From positions 1,674,001 through 1,738,000 of the forward strand of contig CAVYZL010000006.1 in assembly GCA_963773055.1 (NCBI GenBank): a DNA stretch of 64,000 nt, written 5' to 3'. The notes below the pieces were generated by a model that ran no database searches, was not told the DNA's origin, and worked only from the letters and a program-made list of their open reading frames with translations. The DNA is from PALSA-612 sp963773055 (GTDB taxonomy: Bacteria; Actinomycetota; Thermoleophilia; Gaiellales; Gaiellaceae). Shown piece after piece: positions 41,506 through 50,587 of the stretch (the stretch's first letter is position 1; each line of letters begins with the position of its first letter). The translations under genes and the position numbers were made by a program.

Positions 41506-41793
41506 CTAGGCGTCCGGCTTCGGCGGCGCCTTCGGCTTCGCCGGGGCGCGCTTGGGCTTCGGCTTCCCCTCGAGCGCAGCGAGCCGCTGCTCGAGCTCCG
41601 TCACGCGCTTCTCGAGCGGGTCGATGGCCCGGATCCGCATGGCGACTTCGTCGAGCCGCTCGCGGAACGACTGCGCGGTGTCGAGGAGCGCCTTGCCCAT
41701 CGGCAGCTCACCGAGGCGCTGCACGGCGTCCTCTCCCGCTCCAGTGAGCCTGGCCACGAGATCCTTGTCCGCTGTCTTGGTCGTCTGCGGCAT
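41506..41793 (-). CDS. Small coiled-coil protein with basic Lys/Pro tail
   Basis: This 95-residue protein of unknown function has a helical N-terminal half (DLVARLTGAGEDAVQRLGEL) and a predicted coiled coil (FRERLDEVAMRIRAIDPLEKRV, then TELEQRLAALEG). A tail rich in Lys, Pro and Ala (KPKPKRAPAKPKAPPKP) looks like a nucleic-acid- or polyanion-binding tail. The overall plan recalls phasin-like or histone-H1-like small proteins, but I cannot assign a family. Its ATG directly follows the TAG of the transpeptidase gene upstream, so the two are co-transcribed. Its stop lies in the CTAG bordering the palindromic element. Confidence 0.7.
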   Translation of the reverse strand: MPQTTKTADKDLVARLTGAGEDAVQRLGELPMGKALLDTAQSFRERLDEVAMRIRAIDPLEKRVTELEQRLAALEGKPKPKRAPAKPKAPPKPDA

Positions 41794-42663
41794 CTACGGG
41801 TGAATCATGACAGGTGTGCCCGCAGGCGTGGCGGCGAACAGCCTGCGGAGCGTCGCGTTCGGCAGCCGGATGCAGCCGTGGGAGACCGCCTCGCCGATGC
41901 TCGCGGGCTCGTTCGTCCCGTGGATCGCGATCGGCCCGCCCTGCGACCACTCCTGGAGCACGTCCGAGAACGCGGAGATGCCGATCGCCGCAGGGCCCCA
42001 CGGGCCGGACGGGTCTGGGGCGATCAGCCGCTGGTTCACGTAGTAGCGCCCGGTCGGCGTGGGTGTGGCCGGCGCGCCGATGGCGACGGCGGCTTCGAGC
42101 GCCTTCTTCCCCCACTTGAAGAACACGAGCCTCCGCTCGGAGAGGTCGACGGAGATTCGGGTGTGCACGGCATAGACATCGACGTCTCGCGCAGCGACAA
42201 AACCTCTAACGCCGTTGGGCCTTGCCGGAAGCGATGCGTCGTACCACGTCCGTCCGCAGCCGTCGTCGACCTTGCCGCGGATCTCGAAGACCATCGCGTG
42301 GCCATTGTCGTTCTGGAGCCCGAAGGAAGCGAACGTCCGGCCCGAAGGCGCGCGCCGCGCCTCGGTCGGCCGCTTCCCGACAGCGACGTAGGTCAGGTCT
42401 TCGCTTCCGACGGCCTGGACGGCGCCGTGATCGAGACAGAACGACGCGCCGACCGGCGCGGGCGGCGGCGGTGCCAGGACGGACGGCGGCAGGACGGCCG
42501 CCGGCGGTGGAGGCGGCGGCGGCGCCGGGACGGCCGCCGGCGGGGGAGGTGAAGGCGGGGGTGGCGGCGCGACCTCACGCTGCCCGGTCTCCCCGCAACC
42601 GGCAGCGGTGGCCGCTGCGGCGAGGAAGCACGCCACCGCGCTCGCGATGCGCCCGGCGCTCAC
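41794..42663 (-). CDS. L,D-transpeptidase lipoprotein (YkuD domain)
   Basis: The 289 residues start with an export signal and lipobox (FLAAAATAAGC, Cys near 20). A proline-rich linker of about 45 residues (runs of PPPP and PAPP) follows, then a middle region with three Cys and the YkuD catalytic domain. The catalytic signature is complete: IAIHGTNEPASIGEAVSHGCIRLPN (His, and S-H-G-C nucleophile). It should form 3-3 crosslinks in peptidoglycan or attach proteins to it, anchored in the membrane by lipid. GTG 42663 has TACTAT 7 bases upstream. Confidence 0.92.
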   Translation of the reverse strand: MSAGRIASAVACFLAAAATAAGCGETGQREVAPPPPPSPPPPAAVPAPPPPPPPAAVLPPSVLAPPPPAPVGASFCLDHGAVQAVGSEDLTYVAVGKRPTEARRAPSGRTFASFGLQNDNGHAMVFEIRGKVDDGCGRTWYDASLPARPNGVRGFVAARDVDVYAVHTRISVDLSERRLVFFKWGKKALEAAVAIGAPATPTPTGRYYVNQRLIAPDPSGPWGPAAIGISAFSDVLQEWSQGGPIAIHGTNEPASIGEAVSHGCIRLPNATLRRLFAATPAGTPVMIHP

Positions 42664-42682
42664 GACCGCGATAGTACGTGCC
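42664..42682. promoter_or_regulatory. Compact bidirectional promoter (transpeptidase / thioesterase)
   Basis: Only 19 bases separate the two divergent start codons. The same six bases (ATAGTA, 42671-42676) read TACTAT on the minus strand, 7 bases before GTG 42663. Shifted by one they read TAGTAC on the plus strand, 5 bases before GTG 42683. One near-symmetric -10 element may therefore serve both directions. Confidence 0.5.
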
Positions 42683-43096
42683 GTGGACGGCTTCGCCTTC
42701 TCGACCGAGGTCACGGTCCGGTTCGCGGAGACGGATGCCCAGGGCGTTGCGCACAACGCGTCGTACCTCGTCTGGTTCGAGGTCGCGCGTATCGACTACC
42801 TGGCGCGCTACGCGAACGGGTACAAGCACCTCCAGGAGCAAGGCTACGAGGCGCTGACGACCGAGAGCCACGTCCGCTACCTGAAGCCCGTGTTCTTCGA
42901 CGACCGGATCGCGATCCACGCTCGCTGCGGCAATGTGCGCGGGGCTCGCTTCTCCTACGACTACGCGCTCACACGCGGCGACGAGCTCGTCGCCGACGGC
43001 TGGACGCGGCACGCGGTCGTCGACCGGGCGACGCTCCGCCCGACGCGGTTCCCTTCGTGGCTCGCCGACGCGATCGCCGGGGCGGAGGCTGGCTAG
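42683..43096 (+). CDS. Acyl-CoA thioesterase, 4-hydroxybenzoyl-CoA/YbgC type
   Basis: This 137-residue hot-dog-fold enzyme has VTVRFAETDAQGVAHNASYLVWFEVARIDYL, the family's catalytic Asp region (TDAxGxxH), then TTESHVRYLKPVFFDDRI. It hydrolyses an acyl- or aroyl-CoA to CoA and the free acid in the cytoplasm. GTG 42683 begins 5 residues before the domain and lies in the compact shared promoter. The neighbouring acyl-CoA catabolic genes make a role in that metabolism plausible, but the substrate is open. Stops of this gene and the VanW gene are 3 bases apart, convergent. Confidence 0.87.
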   Translation: MDGFAFSTEVTVRFAETDAQGVAHNASYLVWFEVARIDYLARYANGYKHLQEQGYEALTTESHVRYLKPVFFDDRIAIHARCGNVRGARFSYDYALTRGDELVADGWTRHAVVDRATLRPTRFPSWLADAIAGAEAG

Positions 43097-43099
43097 AGG

Positions 43100-44962
43100 C
43101 TAGACGCCGGGGCTGGGAGCCGCGTCCGCGGGCGCCTGGTCGTCCGCCGGCGGCTTCGTCTTCTTCTTCTCGGGCTTGGGCTTCGGCTTCGTCCCGACGA
43201 GGACGATCTTCTTCTCGCCGCGATACGACGAGTACCAGACGCTGTCGTACAGGAGCTTGCCGTTCGCGTCGTACACGCGTCGGTGGACGCTCGTGGAGCG
43301 CGAAGGCGAGCCCGACGACTCCACGACCTTTTGCCCCTTGAACAGGCTCGCGTCCTTCCGCCACGTGACGGGCGGCGCGCCCGTGACGACGAGCGGCGCC
43401 ACCTCGGTCTCGACCCGGCGGTGCTGCGGCGTGCCGTAGATGTTGACCGTCAGCGAGCTCGAGCCGACGAACGTCCGGACGAGCAGCCAGTGATCCGTGT
43501 CGTTCACGAACTTCAGGTCCGTGTCGGGGTAGTTCACCGTCGCATCGCGTCCCTGCGGGTAGTGGCTGATGTAGAGGGCGTGATTCGTCCGCGCGGTGAT
43601 GTTCAGGCCGGCCTCGTACGCCGCGTTGAACACCGTCGTCGAGACCTGGCACACGCCGCCGCCGAGCCCTGTCTCGAGCTCCCCGTTGATGATCACCGGC
43701 GCCTCGAGGAACCCCTTCGACTCGTTCCGCTCTCCCGTGGTGCCGTTGAAGGAGAAGACGTGGCCGGGTGCGACGAGCGTGCCGTCGATCAACCGCGCGA
43801 CGAGCTGGACGTTGTGGACGCGGTTCGCATCGCCGCCGTAGATCGTCGTGTAGCTCGAGACCAGGCCCGTGACACCCATCTTCTTCGCGTCCTCGGTCGA
43901 GCGCTCCGGCTGCCTGCGGCCGACGACCACGGTCGCGACGCGACGCGTCCGCGAGAGCACGGCGTCGAGCAGGTTGTCCGCGGTGCGGGGCACGTCGAGC
44001 GCGCGGGAGGTCGCGGCCGGCCGTACGATCACGCGACCGCCCGGAACGACGACGAACGACGCGTTGCGCGGCGGCGTGTTCACCTTCGCTGCCAGCTGCT
44101 TGAAGTACCGGTTCGCGTCTGCGCCGCCAATCTGCACCGAGCGCTCTCCGCGCGCGGGCAACACGAGGAGGCGGCCGATGCCACCTCGCGAGACGCGGTA
44201 GCGCGTGGAGCCGAGCTTCAGCACGACCGGGCGCGACACGGCCGTGCGTACCTTGGCGAGCGACGGGCCGAGATCGTCGGCCGTCACCTTTGGCTCGTCG
44301 ACGCGGGAGGGGATCGCAATCGGCGTCCGGTCGAGGGTCGTGAAGGCGCCGAGCACCAGTGCGTCGGCCGCCCGCCTGTCGAGCACGCGTCCGGTGCGGT
44401 CAGGCACGACCACCGCACGGAGACCGGCCAGCCGGATCGCGGCATCCCGATGCGGGTGGTCATCTCGCGCCATCCGGTCGAGCAGGCGCGCGAGCGCCGC
44501 CGGGCGAGCCGTGGCGTCGGGCGTGACGTCGGACCCGAACAGCCTGACGCCGAGCCGCCTCAACCCGCGAATCGGCCGGAAGCCGTCGACGCGATCCTGC
44601 GCCTCGCTGACGGCCGAGCGCCAGTCGACATCGACGCCGAGACCCGACGCTTCGATCCGGTACGTCCGGCCTCCGGCGGTCGCCTGCAGCGGCAGCTGCG
44701 CCTGAGCGGCTGCGCGCCGCTCGAGCAGCGCCTCTGCCTGGCCGGAGGACAGCCCGCCGACGTCGACCCCCGCGATCGTGACGCCGTCGGCAAGCCGACT
44801 CGGCGAGCCGGCATAGACGAAGATGCCAGCCACGAAGACGAGTGCGAGCGCTCCGATCGCCACAAGCCCGGCGCGGCGGACCAGACGCGTACGCGCCTGC
44901 CGCTTCCGGCGCGCGTGAAGCTGCGCGAGACGCGCTTCCGTTTCCCAGGCCTCGACGTGCAC
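43100..44962 (-). CDS. VanW-family protein with peptidoglycan-binding-like repeats
   Basis: The 620 residues have a short basic cytoplasmic start and one membrane anchor (AGLVAIGALALVFVAGIFVYAG). Two YoaR-type repeats (SRLADGVTIAGVDVGGLSSGQAEALL and similar) precede the VanW domain (YTTIYGGDANRVHNVQLVARLIDGTLVAPGHVFSFN..., then GGGVCQVSTTVFNAAYEAGLNI). A C-terminal Lys/Pro tail ends it. The family sits at the cell wall and its biochemical function is not settled. GTG 44962 has TAGAAT 10 bases upstream. Together with the L,D-transpeptidase it gives this area a cell-wall theme. Confidence 0.9.
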   Translation of the reverse strand: MHVEAWETEARLAQLHARRKRQARTRLVRRAGLVAIGALALVFVAGIFVYAGSPSRLADGVTIAGVDVGGLSSGQAEALLERRAAAQAQLPLQATAGGRTYRIEASGLGVDVDWRSAVSEAQDRVDGFRPIRGLRRLGVRLFGSDVTPDATARPAALARLLDRMARDDHPHRDAAIRLAGLRAVVVPDRTGRVLDRRAADALVLGAFTTLDRTPIAIPSRVDEPKVTADDLGPSLAKVRTAVSRPVVLKLGSTRYRVSRGGIGRLLVLPARGERSVQIGGADANRYFKQLAAKVNTPPRNASFVVVPGGRVIVRPAATSRALDVPRTADNLLDAVLSRTRRVATVVVGRRQPERSTEDAKKMGVTGLVSSYTTIYGGDANRVHNVQLVARLIDGTLVAPGHVFSFNGTTGERNESKGFLEAPVIINGELETGLGGGVCQVSTTVFNAAYEAGLNITARTNHALYISHYPQGRDATVNYPDTDLKFVNDTDHWLLVRTFVGSSSLTVNIYGTPQHRRVETEVAPLVVTGAPPVTWRKDASLFKGQKVVESSGSPSRSTSVHRRVYDANGKLLYDSVWYSSYRGEKKIVLVGTKPKPKPEKKKTKPPADDQAPADAAPSPGV

Positions 44963-45017
44963 GGCCTGAGCGATTCTAGCGTGGCCGGTGTTGCCTCATC
45001 AGGCCCCGGCGGCGGAT

Positions 45018-45840
45018 CTAGAAGGTGAACAGCGAGATCCCACCGTCGACCTCGAGGCCGACGCCGGTGACGTACGAGGCGAGATCTGAGCAGAGGAACG
45101 CGATCACGTTCGCGATCTCGTCGGGCTCCCCAGGACGCCGCATCGCCGTGCGCTTCACCATCCGCTCGTTCATCGCCGGGTTCCCGAACGAGAAGACCTC
45201 CGTGCCGATCACGCCCGGCACGATCGCGTTGGCCGTGATCCCGTGACGCGCGCCCTCGAGCGCGAGGGTACGGGTCAGGCCGAGCAGGCCCGCCTTCGTC
45301 GTCGAGTAGCTCGCCTGACCGAAGCCCCCGAGCGTGCCGGCGACGGAGGCCATGTTCACGATCCGACCCCACCCACGGTCGATCATGTGCGGCCAGACGG
45401 CCTGCGCACAGTTGAAGGCGCCGGTGAGGTTGACGCGGAGATCGCGCTCCCAGAGCTCGAGCGACTGGTCTCCGAGCTGGGCGACGTGGTCGAGCGTGCC
45501 GGCGTTGTTGACGAGGATGTCCACGGAGCCGAGCTCCGAGACCGCCCGCGCCACGGTGGCGTCGACCTGTGCGCGGTCCGTGACGTCGCACTTGAGGGCG
45601 AGTGCCCGGCGACCGAGCTCTCCGATCTCGCGCGCCGTCTGCTCGGAGTAGACGATGCCCTGCGCCCTGGCCGCCTGCGCCAGCGGGCCGAACGACTCCG
45701 CATCGCCCGACTCGTCCGACTCGATCTGGATGTCGGCGATGACGACGTCCGCGCCGGCGCGCGCGAGCGCGAGGGCGTCTGCACGGCCGAGGCCGCGGGA
45801 GCCGCCGGTGACGAGCGCGACGCGCCCGCTGAGGTCGATC

Positions 45841-45851
<11 letters not shown>
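45018..45851 (-). CDS. Short-chain dehydrogenase/reductase with long insertion (mycofactocin-type possible)
   Basis: The 277 residues show LVTGGSRGLGRADAL (cofactor loop), ILVNNAGTLDHV, the catalytic Ser in NMASVAGTLGG and YSTTK (Tyr, Lys), and VDGGISLF. After VVIADI there is a roughly 35-residue insertion before the CDVTD segment. Insertions there mark SDRs that hold NAD tightly and are re-oxidised through mycofactocin; I suggest this but cannot prove it. It follows, with 11 bases overlap, an acyl-CoA dehydrogenase gene and may oxidise a hydroxyacyl-CoA or alcohol. ATG 45851 is clear. Confidence 0.85.
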
Positions 45852-47028
<1,177 letters not shown>

Positions 47029-47049
47029 GGTTCGTCCCTTCGTGATCGA

Positions 47050-47065
47050 TTGACTAGTCAGTCAA
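47050..47065. promoter_or_regulatory. TetR-type operator upstream of the acyl-CoA dehydrogenase
   Basis: TTGACTAGTCAGTCAA has 6-base inverted arms (TTGACT/AGTCAA). It abuts a TACCAT -10 box (minus strand 47070-47065), so a bound repressor would block the transcription start. It matches the site at 51168-51183 in 14 of 16 positions. Confidence 0.7.
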
Positions 47066-47112
47066 TGGTACGAGGAGGAGCTGCAGGTCGTCAAGGCTGG
47101 TTTTATAGCTCG

Positions 47113-48150
47113 ATGCCGTCGATCGAAGAAGCGCGGGAGCTCTGGGAGCCGGCCGGCCACTATCTGAACACCGCCACGTTCGGCCTGCCTCCGCGCCCCG
47201 CCTGGGACGCGCTCCAGGATGCGCTCGCGGACTGGCATCACGGCCGCACGAGCTGGGAGCAGTGGTGCGACGCCACGACCAACTCGCGGGAGCTGTTCGC
47301 GTCGCTCGTCGGCGTTCCGGCCGACCGCGTCGCAACGGGCGCCAGCGTCTCGTACCTCGTCGGGCTCGTCGCGACATCCGTGCCGGAAGGCGCGACCGTG
47401 CTCGTGCCGGAGGTCGACTACAGCTCGCTCACGTGGCCGTTCCTCGTCCACGGCGGCCGCTTCGACGTGCGCTTTGCGCCCCTCGCGAGTCTCGCGGCGG
47501 CGATCGACGACACGACCGACGTCGTTGCCTTCAGCGCCGTCCAGTCGTCGACCGGCGTCGTCGCCGACATCGACGCGATCGCGGACGCGGCGGCCGCGCA
47601 CGACGCTTTCTCACTCGTCGACGCGACACACGCGATCGGCTGGCTGCCCTTCGACGCGAGCCGCTTCGACGCCGCCGCCTGTGCTGCGTACAAGTGGCTG
47701 ATGTCCCCGCGCGGCACGGCGCTGATGGCGCTCAGCGAGCGCGCTCTCGAGCAGACAGTTGCGATCGCCGCCAACTGGTTCGCGGCAGACGATCCCTTCG
47801 GCCGCTACTACGACCCCGAGCTGCGCCTCGCCGCCGACGCGCGCCGCCTCGACCTCTCCCCCGCCTGGTTCTCGTGGGTGGGCACTGAGCCCGCCCTCCG
47901 TATCGTCGCCGACGTCGGCGTCGAGGCGATCCACGCCCACGACGTCTCGCTCGCGAACCGCTTCCGCGCCGGGCTCGGGCTCGAGGCCGGCGACTCGGCG
48001 ATCGTCTCGGTCGACCTCCCGGGCGCCGAGGAGCGGCTCGCGCGTGCCGGCGTCCGCACGTCAGTGCGCGGCGGCGCGCTACGCGCGTCGTTCCATCTCT
48101 ACAACACGGAGGACAACGTCGACGCCGCGCTCGCGGCGCTCGCGGGCTGA
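47113..48150 (+). CDS. Aminotransferase class V-fold PLP enzyme
   Basis: The 345 residues have the fold-type-I pattern of class V enzymes (cysteine desulfurase/kynureninase-like): YLNTATFGLPPRPAW, VATGASVSYLVGLVATSV, VVAFSAVQSSTGVVADI, SLVDATHAIGWLPFD (PLP-binding Asp) and the PLP lysine in CAAYKWLMSPRG. The C-terminal end NTEDNVDAALAALAG is typical. The substrate is unknown; an isopenicillin-N-epimerase-like or amino-acid lyase role is possible. ATG 47113 is preceded by TATAGC 3-8 bases upstream. It is divergent from the acyl-CoA dehydrogenase. Confidence 0.85.
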   Translation: MPSIEEARELWEPAGHYLNTATFGLPPRPAWDALQDALADWHHGRTSWEQWCDATTNSRELFASLVGVPADRVATGASVSYLVGLVATSVPEGATVLVPEVDYSSLTWPFLVHGGRFDVRFAPLASLAAAIDDTTDVVAFSAVQSSTGVVADIDAIADAAAAHDAFSLVDATHAIGWLPFDASRFDAAACAAYKWLMSPRGTALMALSERALEQTVAIAANWFAADDPFGRYYDPELRLAADARRLDLSPAWFSWVGTEPALRIVADVGVEAIHAHDVSLANRFRAGLGLEAGDSAIVSVDLPGAEERLARAGVRTSVRGGALRASFHLYNTEDNVDAALAALAG

Positions 48151-48152
48151 GC

Positions 48153-48158
48153 TAGGCT
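48153..48158 (+). promoter_or_regulatory. -10 box of the glutaryl-CoA dehydrogenase-like gene (leaderless type)
   Basis: TAGGCT lies 7 bases before the ATC at 48166. It begins immediately after the aminotransferase stop codon. The spacing is that seen before normal start codons in this window, which supports 48166 as the translation start. Confidence 0.4.
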
Positions 48159-48165
48159 CTTTCGC

Positions 48166-49356
48166 ATCGCGACGAAGACGTCCGCACCGGCCGAGCTCGA
48201 CCCCCGCGACTTCCTCGCCATCGACGCTCTCCTCACCGAGGAGGAGCGCACGATCCGGGACACGGTCCGCCAGTTCGTCCGCGAGCGCGTCCTGCCCGAG
48301 ATCGGCGAGTGGTTCGAGCAGGGCTTGCTGCCGCGGGAGATCTACACCGAGCTTGCGGGCCTCGGCCTGATGGGCATGCACCTCGAGGGCTACGGCCTGC
48401 CCGGCGCGAGCTCCGTCGCCTACGGCATCACCTGCATGGAGCTCGAGGCTGGCGACTCTGGTGTGCGCAGCGCCGTCTCGGTCCAGGGCTCGCTCGCGAT
48501 GTTCGCGATCTGGCGCTGGGGCTCGGAGGAGCAGAAGGAGCGCTGGCTTCCTGCGATGCACCGCGGCGAGCTGATCGGCTGCTTCGGCCTGACCGAGCCG
48601 GACGCGGGCTCCGATCCCGGCTCGATGCGCACACATGCGCGCCGCGACGGCTCCGACTGGGTGTTGAACGGGACGAAGATGTGGATCACGAACGGCTCGA
48701 TCGCAGACCTCGCGGTCGTCTGGGCGCGCACGGACGAAGGCGAGATCCGCGGGTTCGTCGTCGAGAAGGGCTCCAAGGGGTTCACCGCTCCGGACATCCA
48801 CCGCAAGCTCTCGCTTCGCGCTTCCGTCACCTCTGAGCTCGTGCTCGAGGACGTCCGAGTGCCCGACGAGAACCTCCTGCCCGGGGCGACGACGCTCCGC
48901 GGCCCGCTGTCCTGCCTCGACGAGGCGCGCCACGGGATCGTGTGGGGATCGGTGGGCGCCGCGCGCGCCTGCTTCGAGGCAGCGCTCGAGTACGCACAGG
49001 AGCGCCTCGTGTTCGGCAAGCCGATCTCCGGCTACCAGCTGACCCAGCAGAAGCTGGCGGAGATGGCGCTCGAGGTGAACCGCGGCACCCTCGTCGCGCT
49101 CCACCTCGGGCGGATGAAGGACGCGGGCACGCTCAGGCCCGAGCACGTGAGCATGGGCAAGATGGGGAACGTCCGCGGCGCGCTCGAGGTCTGCCGCACG
49201 GCGCGCACGATCCTCGGCGGGAACGGGATCACGCTCGAATACCCGGTCATCCGCCACATGAACAACCTCGAGTCCGTGCTGACGTACGAGGGAACGCACG
49301 AGGTGCACACCCTCGTCGTCGGCGGCGCGCTTACCGGCCGGCAGGCGTTCCGCTAA
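48166..49356 (+). CDS. gcdH: Glutaryl-CoA dehydrogenase-like acyl-CoA dehydrogenase, non-standard ATC start
   Basis: The protein (about 396 residues) matches glutaryl-CoA dehydrogenase in SVQGSLAMFAIWRWGSEEQK, GELIGCFGLTEPDAGSDPGSM, GPLSCLDEARHGIVWGSVGAA, FGKPISGYQLTQQKLAEM, ILGGNGITLEYPVIRHMNNLE and YEGTHEVHTLVVGGALTG (catalytic Glu). Enzymes of this group oxidise and decarboxylate glutaryl-CoA to crotonyl-CoA. Conserved-looking sequence extends upstream to ATC 48166, and no ATG, GTG or TTG lies between it and the in-frame TGA at 48148. TTG 48325 would remove a needed N-terminal helix. The end overlaps the convergent transporter by 26 bases. The decarboxylating activity is inferred. Confidence 0.88.
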   Translation: MATKTSAPAELDPRDFLAIDALLTEEERTIRDTVRQFVRERVLPEIGEWFEQGLLPREIYTELAGLGLMGMHLEGYGLPGASSVAYGITCMELEAGDSGVRSAVSVQGSLAMFAIWRWGSEEQKERWLPAMHRGELIGCFGLTEPDAGSDPGSMRTHARRDGSDWVLNGTKMWITNGSIADLAVVWARTDEGEIRGFVVEKGSKGFTAPDIHRKLSLRASVTSELVLEDVRVPDENLLPGATTLRGPLSCLDEARHGIVWGSVGAARACFEAALEYAQERLVFGKPISGYQLTQQKLAEMALEVNRGTLVALHLGRMKDAGTLRPEHVSMGKMGNVRGALEVCRTARTILGGNGITLEYPVIRHMNNLESVLTYEGTHEVHTLVVGGALTGRQAFR

Positions 49357-50587
49357 CCGGTAGCGCGACGTCCGTCGCCTGCGACGTCCGCCACACACGG
49401 GCGACGATCGGGATCGACGCGAGCACGAGCAGCGCGCAGAACGGCCACAGCACCTGATAGCCCTCCGTCGCCTCGAGGTGTGGCCCGAGCGCGTCGATCA
49501 ACGCGCCGGCGACGAGCGGGCCGAAGATCAGCGCCCAGCCCTTCGTTGTCGTCGCGATGCCCGAGATCGCACCCCGCTGCTCGGGCGGCATCAGCGTGAA
49601 GAGCAGCGCCCAGGAGAGCGTCATCACCATCCCGCCGGCGACGGCGACCGGGAAGATGATCGCGTAGTACCAGCCGTGCCATGACTGGGCGAAGCCGCCG
49701 ATCAGGAGACCGCTCCCGTAGACGGTCGCCGCCCAGAAGACGACGCGAGACGTCCCGAACCGGTCGCCGACCGGGCCTGCAAGCAAGGCGGCGAGGGTGT
49801 ATCCGCCCGCGACGACGAGCAGCACGAGCGAGGAGACCGTCAGCGACTCGTCGAGGCCCTTCGTGATGTAGAGGATCACGAAGGTCCGCATGGCCGCGAA
49901 CGTCGCTTCCCACAGCACCATCGCGAACAGGAACATCCGGACGTTCGGCAGGTGGCGGAAGATGTCCCAGCTCGTCCGCACGTACGCACGGATGCCCTTG
50001 TAGACGTGTCCCTCGCCGCCGCCGTCCTCTTTGACGAAGCGGACGACCGCTCCGCAGGCGGCGGTCGTCACGACGGCCGCGAGCAGGAACGGCGCCGGGT
50101 GCCAGACCTTGAACAGGAAGCCGCCGCCGACGAGCGCGATGCCGAGAGCGATCCCGCGCAGGATGTGCTGGACACCTTGCGAACGCCCAAACGCATCCTC
50201 GTGGAGAAGGTCCGGATAGAGGCCGCGATAGGGCGGCTCGTAGACGTAGTACGCACCGTAGAACGCCGCGACCGTCAACGCGGCCATCCAGATCGTCGGC
50301 ATGAAGGCGAGGAGCGCGAGGCAGAAGGCAAAGACCGGGAGCGCCGCCAGCATGAACGGCCGGCGCCGGCCCATCGGCGTGTGAAACGTGTCGCTCCAGG
50401 GCCCGATGACGAGCGGCACGGTCAATGCGAACAGGCCCTCGGCCGCGATCACCGCCGCGATCAGCGTCTGGGAGTCCGTGAACTTCTCGAGCAGCGGCGC
50501 GAGATAGGCAGACGTGGTCGTGATCGAGAAAGCGAGCCCGAACGCGCCGAGGCCGAGGAGCCAGACGAGCGAGCGATTCGACCTCAT
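49331..50587 (-). CDS. Major facilitator superfamily transporter
   Basis: This 418-residue membrane protein has about 12 hydrophobic segments. The first half contains VIGPWSDTFHTPMGRRRPFMLAAL, the loop 2-3 motif (GxxxDxxxxxxGRR) of the sugar/cation symporter-like branch; the second half contains LAGPVGDRFGTSRVVFW. Later segments (GYTLAALLAG, GGMVMTLSWALLFTLMPPEQRG) are typical. Transport substrate unknown. ATG 50587 overlaps the TetR stop by ATGA, so regulator and transporter are co-transcribed, and the transporter may import a compound degraded by the neighbouring enzymes. Confidence 0.87.
   Translation of the reverse strand: MRSNRSLVWLLGLGAFGLAFSITTTSAYLAPLLEKFTDSQTLIAAVIAAEGLFALTVPLVIGPWSDTFHTPMGRRRPFMLAALPVFAFCLALLAFMPTIWMAALTVAAFYGAYYVYEPPYRGLYPDLLHEDAFGRSQGVQHILRGIALGIALVGGGFLFKVWHPAPFLLAAVVTTAACGAVVRFVKEDGGGEGHVYKGIRAYVRTSWDIFRHLPNVRMFLFAMVLWEATFAAMRTFVILYITKGLDESLTVSSLVLLVVAGGYTLAALLAGPVGDRFGTSRVVFWAATVYGSGLLIGGFAQSWHGWYYAIIFPVAVAGGMVMTLSWALLFTLMPPEQRGAISGIATTTKGWALIFGPLVAGALIDALGPHLEATEGYQVLWPFCALLVLASIPIVARVWRTSQATDVALPVSGTPAGR

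Noticed and set aside
41339..41509. Integron attC site.
   Set aside because: The palindrome ends do not carry the RYYYAAC/GTTRRRY core pairs, and there is no integrase or cassette array nearby.
42440..42600. GC-rich low-complexity stretch as a separate repeat element.
   Set aside because: It encodes the irregular proline-rich linker of the transpeptidase lipoprotein, with no fixed repeat unit.
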